Shown: positions 1 to 11,559 of the stretch, piece by piece
Layout: each line of letters begins with the position of its first letter
Numbering within the stretch: the stretch's first letter is position 1
NCBI GenBank assembly: GCA_033032175.1
Contig: CM065321.1
Coordinates: 5,974,501 to 6,038,500, forward strand
Origin: Saturnia japonica
Lineage: Eukaryota > Arthropoda > Insecta > Lepidoptera > Saturniidae
DNA: 64,000 nucleotides
Reading direction: 5' to 3'
Made by a program: the position numbers and the translations under genes
Notes under the pieces: model-generated
The model's input: the letters and a program-made list of their open reading frames with translations, nothing else
Told to the model about the DNA's origin: nothing
The model's database searches: none

Positions 1-147
1 GCTAGATAGCCTATACTATTCCTTGTGAATCTGGCTATCATTTACAAAGATAATTTTTGTTATCCGACTTGTAGTTCTAGAAATTAGCGTGTTTAAATAA
101 AGAAACATTTAAAAAAATCCGCTTTATTATATAATAATAGCGTTTCG
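1..147 (-). mobile_element. Helitron-like family B, fragment
   Basis: Matches the far end of the family B elements at 12808-13463 and 26542-27072: the 'gatagcctatactatt', 'gaatctggctatcat' and 'tccgctttattat' blocks occur in the same order. It is cut by the window edge and its outer end is decayed. No coding capacity. Confidence 0.6.
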
Positions 148-1234
148 CCACAATATCATCTGGTGTTAAGTAACGATGTAACTCTGATGGTTATATACCT
201 ATACCGATCTGTGTTTCGGCTTTAAATTTTCAAAGTAAAAACTCAAGCTCGTTGTATGTTTGGAACCCACGTTGAACGACGCGGTGTCTGCACACGCTCG
301 CTACCACTCAGCTCTATCATTGTTTCGTTTCAAGGTTTCAGGCAATGATATTTTATATATAGACACGTTATACTCTAAATAAAAGCAATTTGAAAACAAT
401 TTACTTATCAACATGTTGAAACAGAAGAGAGGGAACATCACAGAGTAAGGTGGAAACTCTGTTGTCTAAAAAAAAGTTGTGAACTGAAAGTAATTACCAA
501 CCTTTTACGATTTCATGGAAAAAGCGTCAATGCAATATCTGCATATAAAATATCATTAGTTTCAGGGCTTTATTTGAAAAATATTTCGACAAACAATGCC
601 AACACAAGATAAGTATACAAATTTATGTTAAAAAATCAGTCGGGCTGCCCTAAGTAGAGAGAAATCTCCAAAGATATTTTTCTCTCTGCCCTATCTCTGA
701 TACCCAAATAATGACTCGATACATTCGATTCAAACGGCACTCATACACCCTTAACAGGTAAATATGCATTGAGATTAACAAGAGTCAGATTATAGAGTAT
801 GAATTCTGTGAACGGATTAAATGGCGTTTAGATAAAACTGATAGGTAAGTATAGATAATATAACTGATGACATCATGTATGTTTTGACGACAGCCATGTC
901 ATGAATGACCTAGGTTCAATCCCTTAAATAATCCCGAGATTACGGTGAAAGATAATAATATTTTGATGAAACCAAGGCATTTTGTATTTATTAATTTTAT
1001 TTTATTTTGTTAAAAAGGTACAATCATAGATAACAGATTAACACATTCAGAAATAAAGATATAATATTGCAGCATAAAAAATGTACCATCCTACAACTTA
1101 TTGTACATTGTACATTTATAATTACTTAACTTAAGAACTTAACTAAAGAAATTTTAAACCCAGCATAATATAAGTATATGGATAAATGTGTAATATTATT
1201 GAATAAATATAAACTTATATACAAAATCTAGAGG
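148..1234. other. Intergenic, nothing recognised
   Basis: AT-rich sequence with no open frame of interest, no inverted repeat and no clear match elsewhere in the window. The part next to 1235 is probably the 3' untranslated tail of the LINE that follows. Confidence 0.4.
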
Positions 1235-2160
1235 TTATACTTCACCCAGTGACTTATATTTATCTATATTATCATGTAATATGTTTAAGTGGACGCAACA
1301 TTCATTATAATGCCTGGACATTCTAAATGAGGGATTAATTCTAGACACATTAATATTGGCAGGTGGTATATGAAATAATTGAGGTAATCGTACCGAACGA
1401 GTAGGTATCTTGAAATTAAGTTGCTCGAGTAGGTTGCTGCTAAATGTACCATTGTCGATTTTGTGCGGAATACTTAAATCATCAGCAGACCTTTAAATTC
1501 TGGTAATTTGAGGAGTCTATCTTTAAATTCTGGTATTGTACGTCTCAGACCTAGTCGTTCACATAGTATCCCGAGGAAACGACGCTGAATTTGACTCTAT
1601 CATATCTACTTGCGTTTTATAGATTGTAGCCCATACAGTCGAACAATATTCTAAAATGCTACACACCAAGGAAGCAAACAGGATAATCAATGAATTTACA
1701 GATTTAAAAGGTTTGGCAGTGCGTGTAACAAACCCGAGCATTCTGTTTGTTTTACTGATAATGTAGTTAAGTCCGATCATACAACACCCTCGATGTTATA
1801 GTTGAAAGTGTATCGAATTTTGTTTTTAGTGAATGTATTATCATTCTTAAGACACCAGTACTTTATAATATTAAAATTCTTCTGGAGGCTAAAACAGACG
1901 TTATTGCCATGGTGTACATTCTTTGAAAAATTTTGATGTCGTTGGCATAAGCCAGATATTTGCAATTTATTGAATCAAGGAGGTCGTTAATAAATACATG
2001 GAATGAAAGAGAGCCCAGATTAGAACCTTGTAGCAAGAAATGGTACTGAATCAAAACCAAAAAGGATAACTTGTTGAGCTAGTTTTGCTAAAAGGAACAA
2101 ATGATTGACCTGATCGAAGGCTTTCGAGAAGTCTACATACTACATACCCACATAGAAACT
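1235..2160 (-). pseudogene. Non-LTR retrotransposon reverse transcriptase, C-terminal part, decayed
   Basis: Reading the minus strand through several frames gives, in order: an 'FSKAFDQVNH' block near 2140-2100, a 'QGSNLG..FINDLL' block near 2030-1980, the catalytic box as YAND instead of YADD near 1950, a 'LILEYCSTVW'-like thumb block near 1630, and a C-terminal tail (IPTRSVRLPQLFHIPPAN) ending at a TAA at 1235-1237. The order matches ORF2 of Jockey/CR1-type LINEs. Frame changes and the lost catalytic aspartate make it inactive. A short 'CCAGAATTTAAAG' direct repeat near 1490-1540 is a local duplication. The clade is inferred, not established. Confidence 0.8.
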
Positions 2161-2724
2161 TTTGTAATTTAGTCAGTTGGCAGCATTGAGACTACTGAAA
2201 AACTGCATACTTCGTAGATTGTATCTTTTATATAGTATTCAGTGCAGTTAATTTCTATAATAGTCTTATAAGGCGTTCTTTATTTAAACTATAAACCAGC
2301 GAACCCAAACACAGGTAATTCTCACCTGGCTGTTACCATCCTCAAGTAGAAAATCCTACGCTAGTCACATATGGGCGTGCTCTGATGGACGCAATTGATA
2401 ACAAGTTCCCTTTTTACGCTTAGCGCCACGATAATCTTCCTGTCATCGGTTTCATCATAATTTTAGATCAGATGAGGTTTTGATCTAACAGTACTATTAA
2501 AATAACTAATACTTATAGGTATAACTTAATAAAGAAAAGTTTATCTTTACAAAAATTTTACCCAATACGGTATAGTTTGCACTTAGAAGAAATCACTGAT
2601 TGATGATTTATAATAATACTTCAGTATATACAATATTTTTATCGGGCGGCCAGATAGATGGTCACATCGCAGCATCATACGGCTCGTTCGCGCCACTACT
2701 ACTATAGACCCGAGCCGAGTGTTG
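2161..2724. other. Intergenic, nothing recognised
   Basis: No open frame or repeat is identified. The right end, from about 2640, may contain diverged Helitron sequence because it leads directly into the family B element. Confidence 0.35.
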
Positions 2725-3252
2725 AATTATTTTAATTTTGCATTATCTATCAAACTATGCGTCCAAATAACATGCTATAAAAGGCGAAGTTTATCTTCAT
2801 TATAAATTGTCTTTATGATGTAGTAGCTTTTGTTCGTAAGGACTAGGATATGCCATGCTTAAAAATAATGCTCATAAATTAATTTTGAACCTTCAACAAA
2901 GAAAAATTGCTAAATACCTTATTGTGGCTCATGTATAAGAGATAGATACATGCTATTGCTGACTTTTTTTATATAAACTAATGGCCAATATTTTTGTAGA
3001 TCATTGTATTTATGTATCATGCGGCTAAAGCAGTTCGGTAAAGGCTTCGACTTCCGACTTACATAACAAAAATCAATATTAAAGGTCAGCTATAAACTGT
3101 AGCCTGATTTTATATAGCCTATACATTTCCTTGTGAGTCTGGCTATCATATAAAAAATATTTTTTCGAATCCGACTGGTAGTTCCAGAGATTGGCTAGTT
3201 TAAACATAAAAAAAACTTTTACGATTTATTATATTATTAATATTAGTATAGA
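2725..3252 (-). mobile_element. Helitron-like family B, 3'-truncated
   Basis: Shares its interior with the other family B copies ('ctttatgatg', 'ttcgtaagga', 'agcagttcgg', 'gcctatacatttccttgtga'). Its outer end reads tattagtatagA, which on the minus strand is the 5'-TCTATACTAA terminus of the family. The CTAG-end hairpin is missing or diverged. Confidence 0.6.
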
Positions 3253-3439
3253 TTTTACATGTTTTTTTTTATATAGAATGATTCGTATAATTTATAACCA
3301 AAATGTTCTAGTCCTTACCATTTCAAATTTTGAACTCGCGACCCTATGAGGCCGTGTACTAAAAGTGCATAACCTCTTTATGCTTAGAAACCTTCAAATG
3401 AGATACTAATATAGTACGGTAACTTTTGAGACATTCCAA

Positions 3440-3925
3440 TTATAAAGAGTGTTTGCTTATGTTTTTGAGTGAGTTCAACCTTTTTTGAATAAAATAGGAT
3501 TGAGTTTTCAAACATGTGTCAAAATAAAATGTAGGTAATTTAAATCAAAAGCACTAAGGAGTATTGACATCAACTTCGAAGCAAATCACCGCCAAAATAA
3601 CTTTCCATCCATTTTTAACCCCCGTTAGGGGATGAATTTCAATAAAATACGAAACACATCTTCCATCAATTCTGTTAGAAAAGGTTTATACAAAATTTTA
3701 AGTACATTGGATCAAAGAATCACGTTGTCCCATACAAAGTTTGCCCACCATTTTCACCCACTTAGAGGTAGAATTTCGGAAAATCCTTTCTTATCGGATA
3801 CCTACGTCATACAAAGAACACACTCTCCAAGTTTCAGGTCTCTACGATCAGCGGTTTAGGCTGTGCGTTGATCCGTCAGTCATTCAGGACAAAGCATTTT
3901 ATATGTATAGATTACCTAAAACAAC
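3440..3925 (+). repeat. Dispersed repeat tail (cccccgttaggggatgaat type)
   Basis: Contains 'cccccgttaggggatgaat', later 'aagtttcaggtctctacgat' and 'gtgcgttgatccgtcagtca', a layout I recognise from the untranslated tails of lepidopteran retroposons. Related scraps occur near 5975-6060 and 59920-60030. Two short overlapping open frames (3632-3859, 3741-3938) lie within it and look like chance frames. Confidence 0.45.
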
Positions 3926-4289
3926 AGCATTGCATTAGCTTACGGTTTATATTATATCTTTTTGCATAATATAATGAACCCGAAACATTTCTGGAGAGAT
4001 AAATATGAACAAGAAATGGGAGAAAATAAAACAAATTTTCATGACCCGATTAATATAGACACTGGCAAAAAGCCTACTTGATGTCCTTATACCCCTTGCC
4101 GATGTCACATACAACTTAATATCATCTACACTAAGAAAAAAATAATGACGAAGCATCATTATTTATTTTTAATAATTACAAAAAAAAACATTGAATATAA
4201 TGGAAACATACAAACTAAATATTAATAAACAATAATATGATTTTTAATATTTTGTAAACTGAGCTTTTAACCATGTAAGTAGATGGCTA
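3926..4289. other. Intergenic, nothing recognised
   Basis: AT-rich with no supported coding or repeat signal. Confidence 0.35.
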
Positions 4290-4500
4290 AGTTCACAAAG
4301 TCACAATAGAACCACACACCCTGGCCTTGGGAGTTACAGTTTTACGGTAACCTCTATCTCGGCACGAAGTAAAAAGTTTTCTGTGTTCTATCTTTGCCAT
4401 ACCGTGAGACTGTGGGATGATCTCCCGGCCAATGTGTTCCCTGCTTCTTATGAAATTGAGTTGATCTCTCAACATCAGCAAGTACTGTGTAAACTTTAGT
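4290..4500 (+). pseudogene. Non-LTR retrotransposon C-terminal fragment
   Basis: Plus-strand translation gives the typical LINE ORF2 tail: 'FYLCHTVRLWDDLPANVFPA' near 4383-4442, then 'SYEIELISQHQQVL'. The same tail type ('LCRTVKLWNFLPASMF') appears at 35840-36136 on the other strand. There are frame breaks, no 5' part, and it is surely inactive. Confidence 0.65.
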
Positions 4501-5309
4501 TATTAGTTATTATACATAGTAATCAAAGCTGTTCTAGTGTAGTTATTGACATTTTTTATAATCTCAACAGGTTTTTGTACGTGATGCTTTGTTATTGGCT
4601 AACAGGTTCCTTTGCTGTTTTTATATTGTTAATTTAGCTGTTACTCATCTATATAAATCATAAACAAAATAAATTAATTAACCGAGTAACTATAACTGGC
4701 CTGGCCTTTGTTTAGTCCTTGCAGTCACTAGATGAAAACGACATTATTTTTCATGGAGCTAATAAGCATTCTCTACCACTTTTCCAAGAGTGCACGAGAA
4801 AGGTGTATGCAGGGTTGCGCATAATGCTTTAAACAATGTCTGATATATATTGAACTGTTCTAAGTAGAACCTACATAGAAAATGCTTGAAGTATCCCGAG
4901 ATTCGGCTAATTGGATGTTGACAGGAAGAGAATTCCACAGTCGCGCTACTGTTACAGTGCAAGATCGGTCTTAATATGATGACTTGCTATACCGAGAATT
5001 AATGTTTAACCGTTCTTCATATCATGGTGAATATTCTGAAGAGTAAATATAATTTGATTCTATCCTCTCGCGTCCATAAAAAAACTGCGGTGGTTCCACG
5101 GAGTCCCAGGAGCATGATAACATGGAGGCTATCGATATGGATATGGATATAAATATCGAAAAGAACAAAAGAATTCACAAGCTGTTATTTTTCTGAAGAT
5201 GTCAACTTCCAGTGAACGTAATCTTTCCTTCCTATGATTTAGTAGGTACTGTTCAAGTCAGACAGGAAAACTGCACCATACTTAGTCATCAAATGTTATG
5301 TATCTTATT
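4501..5309. other. Intergenic; probable degenerate repeat at 4780-5000
   Basis: The stretch around 4880-4975 (gcttgaagtatcccgagatt.. ttgacaggaagagaattcca) has the texture of a dispersed retroposon fragment, but I cannot name a family. Nothing else is recognised. Confidence 0.3.
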
Positions 5310-5430
5310 TTGTTTTATCTATATGACTATGCTGTTAGCCATAGGGCCATGGAGCGTCAGACGGCATTTACAGCTTCACCGTGGCTCCTAATTGTTTTGC
5401 CAAGCTCACCCAGCTAAAGCAAATAAAAAA
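5310..5430 (+). repeat. Dispersed repeat family L, 5' part
   Basis: 'ctgttagccatagggccatg' followed by 'acagcttcacc' matches the start of the longer copies at 13640-13840 and 18212-18412 (plus) and 62750-62960 (minus). Confidence 0.5.
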
Positions 5431-5579
5431 TATTTTAATCCACTGGCCTATGGATTATTTGCTGTTATATCGATAATTCCATTTTTAGATCTAATCTTGA
5501 GCATTGATAATCCCTTTATGATAGGTATATTGTTTATCAGCTAACATCATAAATCCTTGCTAATTAACAAATAATTAGA

Positions 5580-5850
5580 CAGATAGGAACACTTTATTTA
5601 CGTAATAAAAGCATGTTAAAAATAACCACCCAATAGCCTATGGACGCTTGTAATACTATAGGTATATGACTAACGCATAGCCGTCCTTGAACCCCCTTAC
5701 CCCAAGGAGCTCTGGGAACCTTACTTACCGCAGGAACGCAACACATTCTGCGATCTTCTATAGGGTAGAGGATTCCATCTATCGGACTGCGAATCTTCAG
5801 TCTGCAGTCGAATCTCCTGAGCAATTTCTGTGCGCCCTACCTCTTTTAAA
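5580..5850 (+). repeat. Dispersed repeat family C (SINE-like)
   Basis: 'agcctatggacgcttgtaat', then 'ccttacttaccgcaggaacg' and a 'ccctacctc' end. The same order is found on the minus strand at 46925-47195. Partial copies lie near 15840-15990, 29740-29850 and 55720-55870. No coding capacity. Confidence 0.6.
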
Positions 5851-6703
5851 AAATTAACTAATAAAGCAAAAAATTATAAAAATAAAGTACCTAACACTTC
5901 TAAATTTCTTTGTGTGGATACCACAGTGGGGGATTATAATAACTATACAGGGAAGTTGGTAGTTCAACGTATTCCCGTTAGGAGGTGATAGGGGTGACTA
6001 TTTGTAATAATTTTAACCCCCATATGCATTATGCAAAAGTAAACCATCTTTGAGCTATCATGTTTTTAGCTTATTTAAAAAAAAGTCAAAAATGCAACAT
6101 CAAAAATTTATTTTAAAAAAAGTATCAATTTCAATCTCATTTTTTCTTCTGATTTATAAAAATGATTAAACACTGGTTATTTATCAATATTAAAACATCA
6201 ATTAGCGATCCAAAATTTACAATGCGAGACGAAAAACGATATTATTTCAATTTTTTTTTGAGTTGTATTTCCACTAAAATGCCTTAAACACTAAAAAAAG
6301 TTACGAAACTTAGCTTGCAGATTATTTTAAAAACATAACTGTTTTCTTAGCTCTCTAACAATGCATAACAACTAGGAACATATTTCAATGAAAGTGAAAA
6401 AAAATAATCACAAAGGCAGCAGGTGGAAATTTATATTTGAACTAAACATATCTCTCTGGCTCCCCTACATAACAGAAATGTACGTGAAATCGGCGAATTC
6501 TCCATCAAAAACAGCTGAGGGATTAAATGATGCCTTGGACCTTTCCACAAATTACAAATTTTTATGCTTATAGTCACTTTAGCTAGTTGATGATCTCTCA
6601 TTCTGGACTGTCTTTTATATACAGGTGTTTATATTACTCTTCGTATAATAAATCAAATCTCTGCCTTACTCTAAACATAGGTACGATAATTACGTCTTTG
6701 TGT
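5851..6703. other. 3' flank of the P450 gene
   Basis: AT-rich. Contains a scrap of the 'cccgttaggaggtgataggg' repeat near 5975. No canonical AATAAA on the minus strand is evident in the roughly 150 bases after the P450 stop codon, so the polyadenylation site is not placed. Confidence 0.35.
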
Positions 6704-6870
6704 CTATGTCCTCGGTATAAAGTTTAAAAAAACCCCTCCTTCGCGGCTCATCAAGGATCTGCATGGATTGACATTTTTCAAATCTTTTGTCCTTTCTGAA
6801 GGTTCAACGCGGAACTTTCTCAGTATCTTAATTACGCACACTTTGAACTGCATCTTTGCAAATCGTGTAC
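6704..6870 (-). CDS. P450 exon 2
   Basis: 54 residues beginning TRFAKMQFK and ending FLNFIPRT, then TAG. The RFAKMQ block after the haem loop is the typical L-helix of CYP6-type P450s. It completes the GGT codon split by the intron. Confidence 0.92.
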
Positions 6871-9800
6871 CTGAAATAAAGAATATTATTATTAGATATA
6901 AAATTATACTCTGTTTCATATTTAGGGTTCCGTTCTAAGAACGAAGATTTTCTTAAATTTTTTTTTGTCATTTATTATAAAATTTTGTCTTGTTCCTGTT
7001 ACTTATTATTTTTACTATTTTAATTTAATTTTAAATATGCTTTGTGCTGTTTAATTTTTTTCTATTTTTCAATGTACGAAGCTATGGGAAATGCTGTATA
7101 CTCCTATAAGTAACATACGCATCAGGTATACTACTTATACATAATTATAATAATACTGTATAATGTGTAATGAATTTGGAGTATCAATTAAAATAAAAAA
7201 TAACACTATTGCTAAGCCTGTGCTGCCCATCCGACCTTCTATTGAACGGTTGGCAATACTTAGGTAGCGGGCTAAAATTTACGAATGTACTAAAAAATTA
7301 AAAAATATGTGTCACAATACGGGAGTCCCCTATATAAGACAAATGTTTTTATATTAATTTTTTTGTGTTAGCTTTATGATCTATAGTAAAAACAGTAATA
7401 AGTACAAGAATCAAACTTGGTGTGATTATAGTGCAAGCCATAGATTTAATATACATAGATCGATAACTCAAAACAAAAAGAGCATAGTATATATATTAGG
7501 TCGGGGAAAGTGTTTTCGCATAACGTAGGTATAAACTTGTTATAAAATATCTTTGTCTGTACTATTTGTCTCTGGCTGATTTTGATAACATTAAAATTAA
7601 AAATAAAATAAAAATATGGGACTGGAAGGGCATTGTTCATTATGAGCTTTTACCGCCCGGCAAAACCATCGATTCGGATTCGGATCTCTACTGCCATCAA
7701 CTGATGAGATTAAAGGAAGCAGTTGAGAGAAAGCGTCCAGAATTGATCAACACGAAGGGTGTAATCTTTCATCACGATATCGCTAGACCACACACATCTT
7801 TAGCGACTCAGCAAAAATTAAGACAGTTTGGCTGGGAGGTTTTAGTGCATTCACCATACAGCCTTTCAGAATTCTTTAGGTTCTGTAAAGTTAACATCAA
7901 GAGGGAACTGCTAAAACTATATGCTAATGTTAGAACGAGATAGGGATACGTAACAATTGTCGAATGTGTTAACGGTTTGTATCGGCTTACGAAAATCGTT
8001 ATCAAAACAAATACCGCTTATTTTTGAAAAATCTAGTATTTTAAAGTGTAATTTAATGTTTAGTAGACGTATTTAATTGTAATATGGTGTGGTAAAATAA
8101 TGAACAAAATAATACGCATTACCTTGTTACGTATTGTTTTTCGTCTCGTCTTATTAAATCTATAATTTCCGATCTATGTTATACTAATATGGTGCAAACT
8201 CTAAAGTAAACTAACAAATAAAAACCGGCGAAGCTTGAGTCGGGCTCACGCTAAGAATCACGAATCAAATAATATACAGTTTTTTTAGTATATACATGAC
8301 CACAAATACATAATATTTTTTTGTAGAACGGAACCTTCACTTGCGAATCCGTTTCGAATTTGTTATTTTTTATACTTTATAGATTATGTTAGTGTTTGGC
8401 CACAGTTTCACCTGATTTTAAGTGTCGTTATGGCAAAAACTGCCGGAACACACCTACGAGTGCTTGGCGACAGATATTTTAACACAACATTGATTTCATA
8501 AGTTTAATTTAAAAAATTTCTTAAATATTAGATATTTCATAGATTTAGTTACTTATGGTTATTATTATTGTGTGAAAATAATTAAAATTATATTAAATGG
8601 AGCTTATTATTTATTCCAAACTGAATGTTGACAACTTCATAAATAAATAACAAAAAATTTGTGTATTAGATGGTAGCCTACGTTGTGAAGAATTTCTATG
8701 ATGACATAACTATTTAATATTCCGATTCACGAGCAAGAAATCATCTTTACTTTCGAAATCGTAGCATTTTTTTAATTGACAATTTTACTAAAATTCACCT
8801 AACGTTTCCAAAATCTTTGACGTTTGTCAATCATTATTAGATGAATGTTTGCTTTAACTAGATACCGTCGGCATACTATAAAAATGCGGCAATCAAAACT
8901 ACGCCAAATCGGCGTAGTCGGGTCAATTTTAATACCGATAATAATTATACTGTCACGTTGACGCTGATACATACTACGATATTAAGTTGCCGTATTCTAG
9001 GAGCTACTGTTTTTTGGTAGCGCGATATCTAGTTGAAGCGCATTAATCATCATTAATCTATGATTTATCTTTACTATGTAAACGCACGTATTTTAAAATC
9101 CTGTTTATGATGATAATATCTAAAAATCTTTACTCACCAAGACATGTTCTAGGTCCTGCTCCGAAAGGTAAATATGCACATGAATGTCGACTTTTCGAAT
9201 TTTCCGGTGTGAACCTCTCTGGATCAAACTTTTCTGGATTCGGATAGACAGCCTCATCATGTTGTATTGCAAACGGTGAAATTACCACACTCGTGCCTTT
9301 CTCTATTGTCAGATCGGTTCCTGGTATTTTATAATCCTTTGCCGCACAACGGGCTATAGAATTTGTAGTCGGGTGAAGTCGAAGTGTCTCCAAAAACGTG
9401 TACTCGAGATACGCCATTTCTTTGAGAGCTGCATACGTCAATTCTCCGTTATATCTCTGTAAAACATCCTCGATTTCAGCTAATAATTTATCTTGTACTT
9501 CATTGTTTTTTGCTAAATTATACATTGCGTTAGATAACACTATACTATTATTACCATAACCAGCCGCATAGAAAACAAACACTTGTCCCGCGATCACATG
9601 ATCTGTAACTTTTAAACACACTTGTTCGTCGTTGTTACGTCCTTTCAATGACTTAACTTCACCTTCTGATTTCAATGCTAACATCAAGTCCATCAAGTCG
9701 TTCTTAGCTAAATTCTTTTCATTTCTTTGATTATGTACAGCTTCTACAACTTCATAACAGAACTTGTTTACCAACTCATCGAACAGCGAAGAATTAGTCC

Positions 9801-10483
9801 TTTGTAAAATTCCAGGAAGTAACATGTCCATTTCGTTCCAGTAGCTAGATTTAAAAAATGATTTGTCGATCTTTTTAAATATTTCACTATTATCATGAAT
9901 AGTTTCCACATTGATTCCAAAAGCGAATGCCATGATTGTTGCAATTGTGTACTTCTGAAAAAGATGAACCACTTCTTGGTCTTTTTGCTTGAGACATATG
10001 TTTTCTAAATAATCGACGAACTTATCACCGCGTTCCGTAAGTAAGTACATAGAGTTCTTCAATTTATTCTGATGTAAAGTACGGTGTCGTTTTATGTTTG
10101 AGTGCTTTCCAGGTTTCACTATTGGCGTGGAATAGATTATCACCTAAACCTTCCTTACTAAAATCAAAGCCTCTATAAGGAAACACTTCGAAATCTTTGA
10201 TCATAATATGCTTTACTATATCTAAATCACGAATTATTAACGACGGAGTGGTCATTCTAAGAATTCCTACATATTTTTCACCTCGATAATTATCGTATAT
10301 ATCCTTGTATACAACACCAACATGTTTGCGTCTAAGTGCACTCTCTTTTAGATTACCGAAGAATGGTATAGGATCCGGTCCAGGCACACCTCTCTTCTTC
10401 CAATAACTTAGCGGTCTAATTAAGTAATAGTAAAACAAGTATATTATAAAGAAGAGTGCGAACAGTAAGTAATAAGCGGTCAT
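6704..10483 (-). CDS. Cytochrome P450 (CYP3 clan, CYP6-like), two exons, one frameshift
   Basis: Haem-thiolate monooxygenase of the ER membrane; the substrate is unknown, and the clan is linked to plant-toxin and insecticide metabolism. Exon 1 is 9138-10483 and exon 2 is 6704-6870, joined by a GT-AG intron in phase 1 (CTTG/GTACACG). Length is 503 residues after discounting one extra base near 10066. Seen: N-terminal hydrophobic anchor (about residues 2-24), PGP hinge (34-36), C-helix WKALK (125-129; usual WxxxR), I-helix AAGYGNNS (306-313), ETLR (365-368), PERF (421-424), and haem loop [10 protein letters not shown] with Cys447. The start is the ATG at 10481-10483, with A at -3. The intron directly after the haem Cys-x-Gly is the conserved CYP6 position. 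Oddities: the frameshift, Lys for Arg in the C-helix, and loss of the acid/Thr pair in the I-helix. It could be a pseudogene or contain an assembly error. Confidence 0.93.
7495..7960 (+). mobile_element. mariner, internally deleted and decayed
   Basis: The left end ttaggtcggggaaagtgttt with a following 'cgcataacgtaggtataaac' block matches the mariner start at 56105. It then jumps directly into the C-terminal half of the transposase: [13 protein letters not shown] near 7630, then [13 protein letters not shown] near 7770 (normally HDNARPHT), ending in a broken SPYS block near 7860. The N-terminal half is missing, the third catalytic aspartate region is lost and no right inverted repeat is found, so it is non-functional. 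Confidence 0.8.
7935..8110. repeat. Dispersed repeat shared with 44480-44590
   Basis: 'aaataccgcttattttt', then 'gtaatttaatgtttagtaga' and 'cgtatt' recur with about three quarters identity at 44500-44570. The family is unknown; it may be the 3' untranslated part of a mariner-like element. Confidence 0.4.
8395..8485 (-). repeat. tRNA-derived SINE (family D), 3' part
   Basis: Contains the complement of the SINE body (ctgccggaacacacctacga, gtgcttggcgacagatattt) seen in the fuller copies at 52090-52345 and 54845-55085, plus the 'cacagtttcacctgatttta' tail shared with 47895-48045. Confidence 0.6.
9138..10483 (-). CDS. P450 exon 1
   Basis: Encodes residues 1 to the haem Cys-Leu-Gly. The frame is open from the ATG at 10483 to about 10066, where a TAA appears because of one extra base (TCAGAATAAATTG). 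It is open again in the next frame from there to the donor GTGAGT at 9132-9137. An in-frame TTG two codons upstream is not a likely start. Confidence 0.93.
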
Positions 10484-11207
10484 TGTCAAACAACTTTACA
10501 GCGTCACAGTTAATTAATTAGTGACTAAATAAAGCAGTCTCATATTTTAGCTGGAAGCTATTATCTGATAGGGCATAATCTATGCGATTGCCAGAATACT
10601 CTGAAATAGGTTAAAACACCTTATCTGTATATTAATTAGTGAATATCTCGGAGACTGTGCTTCGATTTCTCGATTTCTTGAACACCTATCGAGATAAACT
10701 TGGATAGTAAAACGTTATCTAATTACAAAACTTCATGCAATTACATTTATACAAGAACTTCCCTTTATAGTATTAGATAGATAATAAAATAGAAAAATTT
10801 CTATATTTAGATACGCTTCCCCAGCAAGTACTGCACCAATTTGAGTGTAGTTTTTAAAATATAGTACTAAATCCGAGAAAGGTTCTATAGGTACAGGATT
10901 GCAAAAATTATAATTAAAATAAAATAAAAATACAACCCACTTTTAATCTATTTAAGACAAGCAGTTGTTTTGAAAAATCAAAGGCATCAACAATCAATGC
11001 TTCAATCGAGTATTGAGTGTCAACTAATAATACAGATATTATTAATCAACTTTTTTGTATCCTAAATAGGTATCTAGGTAATCGACACACATGTAATATA
11101 AAGTTCGGGTAAAGGCCATTATTTATTTAAGTAGTTTTCGATCAAACCCTTACCTAATCCTTAGTGAGTTTTATACTGAAATATATATTGTTTAATTATT
11201 TGTTAAT
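10484..11207. other. 5' flank of the P450 gene
   Basis: The promoter should lie here, upstream of 10483 on the minus strand. No TATA box or arthropod initiator stands out. No repeat is recognised except AT-rich low-complexity sequence. Confidence 0.35.
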
Positions 11208-11270
11208 ATTAGGTCCTTATATATGAAACTGGCGTTTTGTTGAACTGATTTTGATTAAATTTTGTATAAG
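11208..11270 (+). repeat. mariner inverted-repeat end, solo
   Basis: ttaggtccttatatatgaaa followed by 'ctggcgttttgttgaactg' matches the left end of the mariner at 31770. No transposase follows, so this is a solo end or a MITE fragment. Confidence 0.5.
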
Positions 11271-11559
11271 GAAAGTATGTCATTTCTATAAATACCTACG
11301 TAATTAATAGGCTATACGGATTGTCAAAAAAAAATACAAAATGTAATTTGTATTGATTATTATCAAGCGCTTTTGACAACATTTCGTGGACGGGATGGGG
11401 TGCATACTTGATTTAATAATTGATAGGCTAGAAGAATCTTCAACAATAGTTTCAAATATATGTAAAAAAAAAAACATTTTTAATAATTCCTCAACCAATT
11501 TTATTGAAAATTGTACACGGCAAGTACCTACATGGCACTCCTCAGTTGACAAACTATAT

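Larger units (their letters stand above)
6871..9137 (-). other. P450 intron (2,267 bp)
   Basis: Donor GTGAGT, acceptor TTTATTTCAG. It holds a deleted mariner (7495-7960), a repeat block at 7935-8110 that resembles 44480-44570, and a SINE fragment (8395-8485). The remainder is AT-rich and featureless. Confidence 0.85.
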
